Assembly (NCBI GenBank): GCA_028751875.1
Contig: CM054134.1
Span: 47,957,623 to 48,021,622 of the forward strand
Length of the DNA stretch: 64,000 nt
Direction: 5' to 3'
Origin: Rapana venosa
Taxonomy: Eukaryota > Mollusca > Gastropoda > Neogastropoda > Muricidae
In this document: positions 11,801-56,661 of the stretch, piece after piece
How the letters are laid out: the number at the start of each line of letters is the position of its first letter
Position numbering within the stretch: the stretch's first letter is position 1
The notes under the pieces: generated by a model
Seen by the model: the letters and a program-made list of their open reading frames with translations, nothing else
Told to the model about the DNA's origin: nothing
Database searches by the model: none
Position numbers and translations under genes: made by a program

Positions 11801-14579
11801 GTCACTTACACAGGCATACACATATGCACATAAAAAATGGCACTGAATATACAATGTGTATGTGCTCAAGACAAACACATGCACATAAACCACACTGAAC
11901 ATAATCAAAGTCATTTTCTGTACAACTTACAACATGAGTATGCTCAAGGCTGAACACAGAAAAACAACACAGATAAACAGTATTCATTTACAATGACAAG
12001 AATAAAAGGTCCTTCACTGAATTTACATTCAACTGTAAAAGAGAACCAAAGAGAAGCAGCATACATATCTACCAACAACACAAGACTAAAACAAACAAAC
12101 AAAATTTAAGTCTGTAAGACGACAATACTATTTCTCAGATTCAAAGTGTTGGGTTTTGGGTTTTTTAATCCAGAACATCAATAATATTCTAGATATTCAA
12201 GAGATTTAATTACAAAGAGAAGTGGAGCAACACAGGCACAGGAAACATAAATTATTGATAAACAAAACAAAGCACAGTTTAAAAAACAAAAAAATCCAAT
12301 AGAATTTAACTGTGAAAAAGATACACGGAACAATACGGAAAATTGATTTTAGAAAAATAAATAAATAAATAAAATAAAACCAAACACTTTGGGGAAAAAA
12401 ACCACATGCACATGAAAATTCACTTACTTTACATACATATAGCAATATTCTTTTATAATACCCCCCCCCCCCCAAACACATTTCAGGGGTGTTATCTCAT
12501 TGATACACACACATGATCATTCTCTCCAAAAATAAACAAATATAAACCTCACCAAGTTGACAGTGTCGAATATTTGCACTTCTCCTGTCTGGTTGCTGTT
12601 TGGGAAGGCTAGATAGCAGTTTTCATCAGAGATGGACAAAGCGATGAGGCCAGTGGGATTGATGGGTGTATCACGAATATTGTGTAGCACTTTCATGTCA
12701 CGAATGTTGTGAATGTAAAGACTCTCCTCCAGGCAAACAACCAGACGCTAAGACAAAGTAAATAGGGCCTTTATTTTATTAACTAAAACCACATTTTACA
12801 TATAGTACAACAGCACTTCAAACTTAACCTCTTAAAAAAAATTACTTACTAACTCATTACCTGTAACAAATAAAGAAAATCATTCATTCCAATAACCTTC
12901 AATGATCTCATACTATTCATAAAACCAACATATTACAACTTACAATAATCTAGCAAAATGTTTTGAGTATCAAATTCAAATTAATTATCTAAAACCGAAG
13001 CAATACAAAGTCTATGATTCAATTGCACAAGTCAAATAAATTATCACAGTTACAGGGAACACTGCATGTTCTTCACATTCAAAATACCTGTCTGTTGAGT
13101 TTACAGCTGAGGATAGACCCTGCATAGCTGTAGTTGCAGATCTCTGTGCCTTTTTTAAAATGACAGACTTTCAGCTTGCGTGGATGCTGCTGGCTTACGA
13201 TAGCAACCAGGCTGCTTGCAAACAGCCGTTCCACAATGTATGCATCTTCCGTAGCTGAAACAGTATTAGAAAAATGTCATCAGACACAAGAAAAAAGTTA
13301 ACTAGCTAGCCGGAGTAGCCCACAAAGCAGAAAATTAAGCCAGAAAGCATGATTACTTGAATGATTGAATAATTCTTGGATGATTTCTTAAAAGAAATTC
13401 TACCATCACAATAACCATTTCACTGTTTTCAGGGCTCCAAAACATTATAACTCACCAGAAAGCTACACTCTGGTGAATCAGTATAACAGCCTTGTGACCC
13501 AGTGATCAATAAATGCAGCAGTAGAAATGGCCTTAGATTTATCCCTATAGTTCTCCCCTGTGGAGATGCCAGGGGCCTGCAAGTATAAATAGCATCCTCA
13601 CCTGGAAATTCTGTGCTAGGAATTCCCTCTTTCCTATCCCTGTCTTTGTTTCTCATTTTCTGCCTCGCTCCTTTTCTTCCTGTCACCTCCTTCTGGTCTA
13701 TTTTCTGCTTTTTTTCTCTTATGCCAAAGTTGGATGCACTGGGCAGGACTTCTCAGGCACTTAATGCCAGTGCAACGCATTTTCCCTCATGAATATATTA
13801 ATTAACAGACAACAACAGTTGCTGTCTGAGCTTTTGAAGAAGAAAAAGAATTCCTAGTTCTGAATTTGGCTAAGAAAGTTTAGAAACTCTGATATGTATA
13901 TATAAACACATGCATCAAAGTTCAAACACCAACAATCATAACGGTTCATGCACATAATCATTAATTATCACAGAGTATGAAAAACTGCAGCAACACAATA
14001 AGCATTCACACCAGGAGTAGGGGTGGGAGTGCACAATGGACACTTCACTCCTAAAAAAATGGTGTAAGTTTTAAAAGAGTGGAGGGTGAATCCATGAATG
14101 CCCCAAAAGTTAAGACAAGATAGTGACTGAGTTACTCAACTTACTGCTTAAAGTGCTTTAAAAAATATGGAAAAGAGGGGGGGGGGGGGGGGGAGTGGAA
14201 AATACAGCCCCTGGATGTGAATGTGCAACACTGGAATGATAGCTTACACAACTGGATACACAGAAAGTTCCAGCTGATGCCCCATGGACACCGGAGAAGC
14301 ACTTTACCTAAGATGTCAGCTGTTGTCCTATAGGCAAGGAACTGGTTAAAAACAAGATCAATGTCATGCCCATGACTGATCTATATACCTGTCCATGTCT
14401 TAGGTCATGGTTTACTCTTTTGGGGCAGTCATTCACATGATTGACTGACTGTGATTGTATGCCTGTCTTGACCATTGTATTTGAAACTTTAAGTAATGTG
14501 TATTTGGGACACTTCAATCATGGGAAATAATTGACTGGTGAAATCAGTCAACACTTTCTAAGTTTCTTGTTGTTGTTAG

Positions 14580-14612
<33 letters not shown>

Positions 14613-15100
14613 GTGGTTTTCACCACAATATTAAATGAATTATGTGGATGGAAAGGGGTGTTTTGTGAGTGTACACAAATCACAAACACATTGCAAACTA
14701 CAAGAATACACTTATACAGCTGATCTCTGCTCTACTTCAGAGATCATACTACTGATACTAGCCTAGGCCTATGCTTCACGTCATCACTCAATCACCGTGA
14801 ATAACCTACACTACTCACTTGGGTTTTACTCACCATTTTCATAGATCGGTTCAAGTTTTTCCACGGAACCCAAAGAAAACAAGCGATAACCTGTTTTGCT
14901 TCCAGCTGCAAGGGATCTGTTCGAACAAAGACAATACGTGTTAGTTCCATTGTCAGTCTACAAAATCTGATCTCTGGAGTATTGTTTATAAACAAGTTCA
15001 ACTGCACAGCCTGTCACTCCAAAACTTACGTGTTGTCCTGATTGAATGTGGCAAACAAAAGATTTGTTTGTTGTTCACTTGGGTTTGTACCCATACTCAT
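6718..15100 (-). CDS. WIPI2: WIPI2/WIPI1-type PROPPIN, WD-repeat autophagy protein (5' eight exons; 3' end not found)
   Basis: PROPPINs are seven-bladed beta-propellers that bind PI3P on nascent autophagosomes; WIPI2 recruits ATG16L1 there. Eight minus-strand exons join in phase: 15030-15100, 14834-14916, 13088-13254, 12553-12747, 11681-11773, 10402-10472, 8501-8608, 6718-6882 (953 nt, 317 codons). Recognisable family segments in order are [86 protein letters not shown] (lipid-binding FRRG at residues 221-224), [15 protein letters not shown] and [13 protein letters not shown]. The start is ATG 15100 ([11 protein letters not shown]). Exon 8 ends in phase 2 at a good GTAAGT donor, so the last blade and tail, roughly 100 residues against human WIPI2, must lie further left. 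I could not find them in 1-6700. WIPI1 and WIPI2 are not separable from these exons alone. Confidence 0.9.
7500..7788 (+). mobile_element. CR1/L2-type LINE, 5'-truncated 3' end
   Basis: It begins in the last codons and 3' UTR of the same LINE as 16340-19880 (ACACACTTATTTCCTACCT; CTCATATCTGTCCCTA). It carries the GT-rich block (7600-7645) and ends with the family tail: CACTTCGATTTG, CACTATATAAATTCCAT and (ATT)n. Confidence 0.85.
7795..8480 (-). pseudogene. Non-LTR retroelement RNase H / C-terminal relic
   Basis: Minus-strand fragments in two frames show the end of an RNase H-bearing [24 protein letters not shown] (about 8170-8270) corresponds to the RNase H HC-x-GNE-AD-LAK region. [20 protein letters not shown] followed by LQTCP (about 7910-7990) is the usual zinc-knuckle-like C-terminal block (CPC...EH...C). 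Frameshifts separate the two parts, so this is a dead copy. Confidence 0.7.
8501..8608 (-). CDS. WIPI2: WIPI exon 7
   Basis: Residues 227-263. The acceptor is TTTATTCCAG and the donor GTGAGC. It encodes [20 protein letters not shown] then [11 protein letters not shown]. The frame is confirmed by joining in phase with exons 6 and 8. The exon is followed at once (8480 leftwards) by the decayed RNase H repeat. Confidence 0.9.
9185..9245 (-). repeat. Fragment of family C SINE
   Basis: The minus strand reads CCCTGGGGAGAGCAGCCGTA then ATGTGTGA, a diverged match to the GGGGAGAGCAGCCCGAATTT block of the SINE at 27480-27795. Confidence 0.5.
10402..10472 (-). CDS. WIPI2: WIPI exon 6 with FRRG motif
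   Basis: Residues 204-227. It encodes [20 protein letters not shown] followed by GMKR. FRRG contributes both phosphoinositide-binding sites in PROPPINs. Confidence 0.94.
10680..11332 (+). mobile_element. CR1/L2-type LINE, 5'-truncated copy
   Basis: The element starts inside the RT C-terminus (open frame 10744 onward: [20 protein letters not shown] ... [10 protein letters not shown]) and runs through the ORF end (LKTYLFPS stop at about 11056) and a GT-rich 3' UTR block (11146-11205). It ends in the tail GCTATATAAATTCCAT plus (ATT)n. It is a clear relative of the minus-strand LINE at 16340-19880 but inserted in the opposite orientation, in WIPI intron 5. Confidence 0.9.
11681..11773 (-). CDS. 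WIPI2: WIPI exon 5
   Basis: Residues 173-203. It encodes [19 protein letters not shown] then IATASEK, the signature WD-like strand preceding the FRRG loop. Confidence 0.94.
12553..12747 (-). CDS. WIPI2: WIPI exon 4
   Basis: Residues 108-172, phase 0 at both ends. It encodes [20 protein letters not shown] and [11 protein letters not shown]. The blade 2-3 surface here contains the arginines that in human WIPI2 contact ATG16L1 (family knowledge, not tested). Confidence 0.93.
13088..13254 (-). CDS. WIPI2: WIPI exon 3
   Basis: Residues 52-107. It encodes [19 protein letters not shown] and [17 protein letters not shown], closely matching blade 2 of WIPI2. Confidence 0.92.
13555..13854 (+). mobile_element. 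Hairpin-headed SINE (family E), plus orientation
   Basis: The 5' hairpin arms GTGGAGATGCC (13560-13570) and AGCATCCTCAC (13591-13601) enclose a loop with AAGTATAAAT. The shared body follows (GGAATTCCCTCTTTCC, TTCTCAGGCACTTAATG, GTTGCTGTCTGAGCTTTTGA) and the element ends in (GAA)n. A short direct repeat TAGTTCT flanks it at 13548-13554 and 13855-13861. Confidence 0.75.
14581..14612. repeat. (GT)n microsatellite
   Basis: A (TG)n run of about 30 bp in WIPI intron 2. Confidence 0.95.
14834..14916 (-). CDS. WIPI2: WIPI exon 2
   Basis: Residues 24-52. The acceptor is GAACAG and the donor GTGAGT. It encodes [20 protein letters not shown], the first-blade strand typical of WIPI proteins. Confidence 0.9.
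15030..15100 (-). CDS. WIPI2: WIPI exon 1
   Basis: Residues 1-24 (split codon). ATG at 15098-15100 is followed in frame by a second ATG two codons on. The exon encodes [10 protein letters not shown] and ends at donor GTAAGT. Confidence 0.88.
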
Positions 15101-15237
15101 AAGGCCAGCAAAGCCCTGGTATGCTCCGCTAACGAACTCCGTTGTCAAAAATATTGAATCAGCTTGTGAAATAGGTACGCCTGTAGGCTAACTGGCTGAA
15201 GTTACAGCACCTCCTTCGCCTAGTCATCCTCTTTGGG

Positions 15238-15590
15238 ATTGGTTGATTGAGCACATCGCATGCAAGATAACTCTGCGGTATTTTACATATGCCGTTACAA
15301 TGGACGAATGTCTCAAACCATCCTCAGTCGAAGTCAATATATTTACTAATATTCTACTTCACTTAGCTGTTTAAAAAATTTTTTTTAACTTAAAAATGTT
15401 TAGCAGAAAATAGAGATAAAATTAACCCTTGGCTTCAAACTCAAGGGAACACACTCTAGTGACTGTTATTAATAATGACCAATGAAATGTCACTTGACAA
15501 AAGCTGTATCCAATGAGGGGTCGCAATCTTCGCCCTCAGCGGTGTATTCAAACCCGTCTAGGATTGTTCGGACAACGATACACAAGGTAG
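15238..15590. promoter_or_regulatory. Candidate bidirectional WIPI/CENP-E promoter: CCAAT boxes and CHR-like site
   Basis: This is the space just upstream of the WIPI start (15100). It has CCAAT at 15479-15483 and 15510-15514 (starts 31 bp apart), a reverse CCAAT (ATTGG, 15238-15242), and TTCAAA at 15547-15552, the reverse of the CHR core TTTGAA. Two NF-Y sites about 31-33 bp apart followed about 30 bp later by a CHR is the classic arrangement of animal G2/M promoters such as cyclin B. A donor-like CACAAG|GTAGTA follows at about 15585. If used, it would make a CENP-E leader exon spliced to the acceptor at 21943-21944. The motifs are visible; the function is inferred. Confidence 0.4.
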
Positions 15591-15599
15591 TAATGTCTG

Positions 15600-16335
15600 T
15601 TTACACTTTTTTTTAGAGTGGTAGATTACACAACGAGATACACAATAAGTTCCATTATATGTTCAGTTTAAAACCATTGACATTATGGTGCCTCAGTTCA
15701 AATCTCTGTCAAGACTTCCTCCGGATCATGGAATGTGATGGATAATGCCTCAATGGTCTGGCATGAACTATGATTAGTATGAATCTATGGTGCTTAGGCA
15801 TAGGACTAGGCCTATATCATCTGGAATACCTCATAGACTGCCCAAATTAATATTATAATAACAGAGAGCGGGTATGACTAAAACATGATAATGAAAGCTT
15901 GAGAAATTATTGTACATGCAGGCCTTGCATATTAAAACTCAGTAAAATGGCAATTTGATTGAAACAATATAACTTAATAAGGCTCAAAACAACTTAGTTG
16001 AGCTAGTGTTTTTTTTCTTTTTTTAAAAACTAAAACTAAAAACAAAAGTCTACATTGTGACATTTCTTAATTATAATACAAGGGGATACCCTTTCATATT
16101 AATAAAACCTGTTGCACAAATTTGATATTGTTGCACATATTGTTATTAGCACAAGCCACAACCAGTAAATTAATACTAAAATGCTGTAAATTACTGGCTT
16201 AAGTGATAAGATAACTGTCAATTGTTACTGCATCAGTGCATGCTCAGTTACTTTTTTTTAATGGATAAAGACCACAGACAATGGCAAGACTTGTATTATA
16301 TTTTTCAAACAAATTTGGTAATTAGAAGCTAACCA
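15600..16335. other. Non-coding, no element recognised
   Basis: AT-rich sequence between the putative promoter and the LINE 3' end. I see no open frame of note and no recognised repeat. Confidence 0.5.
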
Positions 16336-16559
16336 GGACATTTAATAATGTTAATAATAATAATAATACATGGAATTGATACAGCGCTATATCTTACAAA
16401 AAAAAACAAGTCAAAGCACTTTCATTCATCATAGTCTTTCACATGCAGCCAGTTACAATTAATAGATTTTTACAAATTCAAATGTAAACACACACGCGCA
16501 CAATTAATAGTTTTTTTTACAAATTCAAATGTAAACACACACACATGCGCGCACGCCCA

Positions 16560-16590
16560 TAGACACACACACACACACACACACACACAA
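16560..16590. repeat. (CA)n microsatellite inside the LINE 3' UTR
   Basis: A (CA)n run at the same place in the LINE 3' UTR as the GT-rich blocks of the copies at 7600 and 11146. Confidence 0.9.
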
Positions 16591-16844
16591 AGGTTGTACA
16601 CTCCGGCAGGGTGATGGGGGGGAGGGGGGGGGGCAGTTGGTTGTTGAGGGCAGGGACAGAAATGAGATGAAACAAGAGGGGAGAATCTTAGGTTTGAAAT
16701 AAATGCGTCTTTAGGCTGGATTTAAAGTCACCATAAGTAGGCTTTTGACGAAGGGATAGAGGGAGGTCATTCCAATTTCAAGATCACTGGACCAGAAACA
16801 GAGAAAGAGTGACGGCCAACGGTGGACTGGTTGAATCTAGGTAT

Positions 16845-19732
16845 TCATAAGCACAAGGTATCTGCAGCAGAGCAGAGGGAACGAGAAGGAGTGTACAAGT
16901 GAAGACATTCACAGAGGTAGGAGGGTGCTGTTTTGTGGAGACATTTGTAACAGAGGGTACAGATCTTATAATTTACTCTCTGTGGCACAGGCAGCCAGTG
17001 GAGAGATCGCAAGAGAGGAGTAATGTGCTCAGATTTTTTCTTTCTGAGGACTAATCGAGTTGCAGAGTTTTGTATACGTTGAAGGGAGTGGATAGATGAT
17101 GCTGGCAGACCAGCCAGAAGAGAATTGCAATAGTCCAGACGTGAGAGAATGAGAGATGTGTCTAGTTTGGATGTTGTATCAGTGGACAGATACTTTCGAA
17201 CTGCACTAATGCGCCATAATTGATAGTAGCACGACTGGCAGGTTTGGGTGATGAATTTTTGCATGGAGAGTGTGTTATCGATAACTACCCCTAGATATTT
17301 CACTACAGTAGATAGAGGAACAAACATATTGCCGAATTCTATTGAAGCTGTTGTTAAGGAAAAGAGTTTGTGTTTGGTCCCTATAAGCATGTCTTCGGTT
17401 TTATCTGCATTTGAGATTTAGCTGTAACTTGTTCTCTATCATCCCATATTGGATATCTTGAAGGCAGTAGGACATATTTCTCAAGAGAGAAGGCAGATTT
17501 TTGGGAGTTTTACTGCTAAGAATCTGAGAGTTGTCTGCATAAAAATGATGGCTGATTTGATGATGGTTTATTATATGTGAAAGTGGGGCAGTGTAGAGAG
17601 TGAAAAGAACAGGGCCGAGAACTGACCCCTGTGGGACTCCACATTCCAGTTTGGCAGGTGTTGATTGAATCTTATTTACTGTAACTGTGTGGAATCGGTC
17701 TGTAAGGTATGAACTGAACCAGGTGAGGGCTGTGTCTTTAATACCAAACATGTTTTGGAGACGGTTGAGAAGAATTGAGTGGTCTATAGTGTCAAACTCA
17801 AAGGCTGCAGACAAGTCGAGGAGAGTGAGAAGGGAGATTTTTCCTGAGTCAGAAGCGTGCAAAAGCGTGTTTAAGGTGTGGACTAGGGTGGTCTCGGTGC
17901 TGTGGTTGGCACGATAGACAGACTGAAAAGGGGGAAGGAGATTGTTGGAATGAAGATGGCTATTGAGTTGTTTCAGAACAACTTTTTCAAGGACTTTAGA
18001 GATAAATGGTAGGTTAGAAACAGGCCTGTAATTCTTCAGAATGTTAAGGTCGAGGTCGTGCTTTTTGAGTAGAGGTGTAACTATAGCAGTTTTGAGAGCT
18101 GATGGAAAAATTCCAGAGAGAAGAGATGAGTTTACTATTTTCGTGATAGTGGGTATGAGCTGTGGAATGCACTGAGTGAGAAGAGAAGCAGGTATACGAT
18201 TGAGATCACATGATTTTATTGTCATTTCTTTCAGAATTGTCTTGATTTCATTCTCACTTGTTGGATGAAAGAAAAGGAGAGGAATGCCAGTGAATTGGGG
18301 ATCAGGAGGTGCGGGTTGGAAAGAAGTCTGATCCAGTCTGGAGAGAATGTTGCGGACTTTGTCAGAGAAGAATGAAGAAAATATAGCAGGAAGTTCAGAA
18401 GGGCTGTGAACAGTGGGTAGAGGGCTTGCCTTTGCGGATTCCAGAAGAGTTGAGGTGAGGGAAAAGAGAGATTTCATGGACGTAGCATCAAGAACTTGAG
18501 CAGAGTACTACTTTGTCTTTGCTGAATGGATTACGGTTTTGACTTTGTTGATTTGTTTTCGAAAGAGCTGTTTATTTATTTCAGTTTTTGTTTTTCGCCA
18601 TTGTCGCTTGAGTTGTCGGTGTTTACGTTTTGCGACCAGGATATCATGGGTGTACCATGGGGCGCAGGGCCTATCAGGAAGAATGAGGTCGGTGGGAGGC
18701 ACGTGCTTATCGAGCAGTTGGCCAAGAGCAGTGTTGTAGTGTTTAGACGGGTCAGTGTGGTCAGGGATTTGTGATAGGCATTCAGCAGCTTGGGTAGAGA
18801 AAGTTTGAATATCTATGGCCTTGAGATTGCGATGGGTGATGCACTTTTTCTTTTTAATAGGCCTTGCAATGTTGAGAAAGAAAAGAATGGCAGAATGATC
18901 AGAAAGCAGTTCATTAGTGACGGATACAGACGTCATGAGATCTAGTGAAACATCATTGATGAGCCAATCTAAAATATGACCCGATCTGTGTGTAGCTTCA
19001 TTTACCAGCTGGGACAGAGAGTGGTTAGACAAATAAAGAGAAAGACGCTTGACATCTGGGGAAGACTGGTTGTTGAATGGAAGTTAAAGTCGCCAAGAAT
19101 AATAAGTTTCTTGGGAGAGAGGTTGTAGTGATCAAGGAGAGATTGGAATTCTTGATGAAAAAGGGAAGATGTCAGATTGTTTTTACGCTGGGAGGTGGGC
19201 GGTAAAGGCAGCAGAAAGTAATAGAATGGCCAGGTAAGGTGAGGTTGAGTTCACAGACTTCGAAAGATTCCGGTGATAAAGGGAGTGAGTGGCAGAAAGA
19301 AAGAGCTGGATGCAGCGTGTCCTTGTAAACGACAGCAATGTCACCTCCACGGGAGAGTCGGGGGAAGGAAAGAGTCTTATAGCCAGGTGGTGTTAGCTGT
19401 TTTATCATAGGTTCATGGCCTTGTTGTTTTAACCATGTTTCTGTGAGAAAAGTTAAATCTAGGTTTTGTTCAGAGATAAAATCGGAAAGAAAATCAGCCT
19501 TTCCATCTGGGCAAACAGATTGTACATTGTGCAGACAGATGTGAAGAAGATTTGAAGGAGACGGAGGGGTTGAAGGAGAAAGTGGTGAGTTAGGACAAGG
19601 ATCTGAGGAAGAAGATGAAGGCGATGGCAGATAAGTAGACAGTGGGAGAACAGACAAGAGTTTAGATGGTGAGTCAGGTGTGGAGGGTGGTAAAGGCACT
19701 GAGTCAGGCAGGGGATCTGAATCTTTGTACAC
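16845..19732 (-). pseudogene. LINE endonuclease-reverse transcriptase ORF, disrupted
   Basis: The coding region is broken. The frame changes in the endonuclease between about 19190 and 19030, an in-frame TAG lies at 18508-18510, and a 1-nt frameshift sits near 17395. The polymerase centre is also altered. Motif A reads SAAFEFDTIDHS, with two residues inserted just before the catalytic Asp, and the YADD box reads YADN (about 17540). Both would be expected to abolish reverse transcription. Endonuclease, RT and C-terminal segments remain easily recognisable. Confidence 0.85.
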
Positions 19733-19880
19733 AGCATGAAGTGCATTACAATCAAGAAAAGTCTTTTCAGATTCACACAGATGAGAAATCGGTAACAGGG
19801 GGGGGGGCTGCTTTGCCCTTGAGCACGTGCATACAGCAATATTTCAGTATGAATCATTGAATGCCTAGAGGGTATTTGAT

Positions 19881-20222
19881 TTTCTTTCTTTCTTTTTGTG
19901 GAACACTCAGACCGCAACTATTGTACATACATGTATATATATAGTCTGTCGTAAGAGCGAAAATGTGTCATGTTGCCGTTGTGTGCCTGACAAGTCAGGC
20001 TCAGTGCATCTGACCATAGCATGGGAGAGAATTGTTATCTTTGACGTCTTTTGGGGAAAAGTCAGGAAAATGGACCAAGAAGGCAGAATATCAATAAGGA
20101 GGTGAGAGGAAGAAAAAAGAATACAGCAGGATAGAAAAGAGACAATTCCTAGCACATAATTTCCAGAAGGTGGGGATGCTCTAAATAAGACTGGCAGAAC
20201 CTTGGCATCCCCACGGTGCAGT
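19881..20222 (-). mobile_element. Hairpin-headed SINE (family E), minus orientation
   Basis: The 5' hairpin at the right end has arms GTGGGGATGC (20170-20179) and GCATCCCCAC (20205-20214), 10 of 10 paired. The body has GTGCCTGACAAGTCAGGC (about 19980) and a TTTCTTTC-rich 3' side abutting the LINE head. On the minus strand the SINE ends where the LINE begins. Confidence 0.75.
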
Positions 20223-20639
20223 TTTATTTTCTGACCAAATGCATGGCTGAAATTGGGCAAGAACACGCACCTTTTTTTGTTGGAGGGTTCGTGCATGTGT
20301 GTCTTTGGCAGTATGGACACCTTCAACATGGCAAGTAAAGGGTCACCTGTATCCACATGATTTTTGTCTGTCTGCACAGCAGCTGTGAGTGGCAGTATTA
20401 ATCAAGCCTATAAATTATAATTGTATAAACCAGGTCAGGTTAAAAATCTCATCATTTATTTTTAGCTGATGTCAAATGTGTCCCTGGCAAAATGGGAATC
20501 TGTGATTTTGCTGAAATGTTGAAAGTTATTTCAGTATTTGGCAGACTGAACCTGGTGGAGTCCATTCCTATTCAGGTCATGTTCACAGGATGCATGCTCA
20601 GTTTGACAGTCATCCACACAACTGGTGATAGTTGAGATA

Positions 20640-20870
20640 CATTTCCAAGAAAACTGGTTAGGTTGTTAATGTGTGCTCAAGATGTTCTGTGTGTTACTGT
20701 TATTAGTATTAGCACCTGGGACTTGGGTTTATAATCATGGTCTCAACTGAAGGACTTCCGAAAAGAATGGCATCATTAGCAATACCAACTGAAGAGGAGA
20801 AACCCACTTGAACAACTGCCTCAGTTTAGATTCAAACCTTTGCCCTCAGTCACTGTCAGATCATAAGTAA
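20640..20870 (-). repeat. SINE family B fragment, minus strand
   Basis: It contains GTGTGCTCAAGATGTTCTG, then CACCTGGGACTTGGGTTTAT and GGTCTCAACTGAAGGACTT. These are the reverse of the family B body at 46560-46660 (GTCCTTCGGATAAGACTATA, AACATCTTGCGCAC). Confidence 0.6.
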
Positions 20871-20886
20871 ATTAATTCAAAACCAA

Positions 20887-21125
20887 ACATGATAGATGCT
20901 GTAGCTGAGTGGTTAAGACTGTTTCACTTCAATCTCATGGATGAATGAAGCCATGGGTTTGAATCCCAGCTGTAGCATCTTTGGTGAATTAAGAATGGAA
21001 CTTCTATGGTCCCCCAGGTCAACTTAAACTAAAGTGCATGCAAAAGATCAAGTATGTAAAATTTTGTAATTCGTGTCAGCATTTGATGGGTTGAGGATAT
21101 TAATTTCATGTCAGTATTCAGTGGA
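20887..21125 (+). mobile_element. tRNA-headed SINE, family A
   Basis: The tRNA-like head has A box TAGCTGAGTGG (about 20901) and B box GGTTTGAATCCC (about 20957), spaced as in an internal pol III promoter. The body GGTGAATTAAGAATGG ... CCAGGTCAACTT is shared with the copy at 48047. The 3' end is degenerate. It is not a functional tRNA because the cloverleaf is not closed. Confidence 0.75.
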
Positions 21126-21639
21126 ATACAGAAGCATAAACATCCTGTATCCTGCAGTCTGTACAATGAAGTGAGTTGCTCTGAAGTGGAGTGTGTCAGC
21201 TGAGGCCAGTGAGCAGGCCTCCAGCAGCATTTCAAGCACAGGAAAAGACTAGGCACTACACACTGCACACAATAAGGGAATGCAGAGAAGATAAAAGCAA
21301 ACACACAAAAAATAGATGAATAAACACACACAAACTTGTACATGAAAAATGCTACATATCCTTAATCTTTAACAGATTATCATTTTGTGTTGCAATTTTG
21401 TTATCCTGTTGAACTGCTAGCTCCAGAAAAGGGTCTTGTACTGGATATAGATATTCATAGACCAGGACGTGATGATGTGTTGATTGATGATTGTCCTTAA
21501 CTTGCATCATAATAAATGTGGTTCATTTGGTTTTTTTCTTCTGACTCAGGCTGGCTGAGACTTCAGCTAGCAATAACTAAGAATTCAGCTTTTGAGAAAG
21601 AGAATGGCCATAGTAGACTTTATAAGAGAATACTTTAGC

Positions 21640-21883
21640 AAGAATTAAGAATGGGACTTCTATGGTCCCCCAGGTCAACTTAAACTTAAAGTGCATGCAA
21701 AAGAGACCATGAGACCATGATTATAAACCAAAGTCCCAGGTGCTAACACTAGTAATGGTATTAAGAATTAATAATTCTTGCTATTGGTTGCATGACTGTG
21801 TAAGAATGAGTCGAGTGCAAGCGCTTTGATTTGTCTGTGCAAGATACAGCGCTATATAAATTCCATTTATTATTATTATTATT
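21640..21883 (+). repeat. Compound SINE pieces ending in L2-type tail
   Basis: A family A body piece (AAGAATGGGACTTCTATGG, 21650-21705) joins a family B piece (GAGACCATGATTATAAACC, 21711-21750). These are followed by a complete L2-type tail at 21800-21883 (GCGCTTTGATTTGT, GCGCTATATAAATTCC, (ATT)n). Confidence 0.6.
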
Positions 21884-21944
21884 TGTTGGCAGATTTGTAT
21901 AACATTTAACATCCCTGAATTTTCAGTTATTGTTTTTTTTCCAG

Positions 21945-21952
21945 GACTGCTG
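21945..21952 (+). other. CENPE: Possible 3' part of a leader exon before the CENP-E ATG
   Basis: TTTTTTTTCCAG (ending 21944) is a strong acceptor 8 nt upstream of the start codon, suggesting that the 5' UTR is split and begins elsewhere, possibly near 15585. Confidence 0.45.

Positions 21953-56661
<34,709 letters not shown>

Larger units (their letters stand above)
16340..19880 (-). mobile_element. CR1/L2-type LINE, near full length, inactive
   Basis: The element reads leftward. From about 19732 there is an AP-endonuclease domain (LHICLHNVQSV, DLTFLTETWLKQQG, SRGGDIAVVYKDTL), then reverse transcriptase (18477-17401: LKNYRPVSNLPFISKVLEKV, CGVPQGSVLGPVLFTLY). The C-terminal block is 17390-16845 ([28 protein letters not shown]). 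The 3' UTR carries (CA)n at 16560-16590 and closes with the GCGCTGTATCAATTCCATG-(ATT)n tail at 16342-16400. The domain order and motifs fit the CR1/L2 group. It lies upstream of the CENP-E start, in what may be a leader intron. Confidence 0.88.

Noticed and set aside
20707..21750. About 43-bp inverted repeat about 1 kb apart, like terminal repeats of a DNA transposon
   Set aside because: Both arms are family B SINE body sequence in opposite orientations; there is no shared outer end or target duplication.
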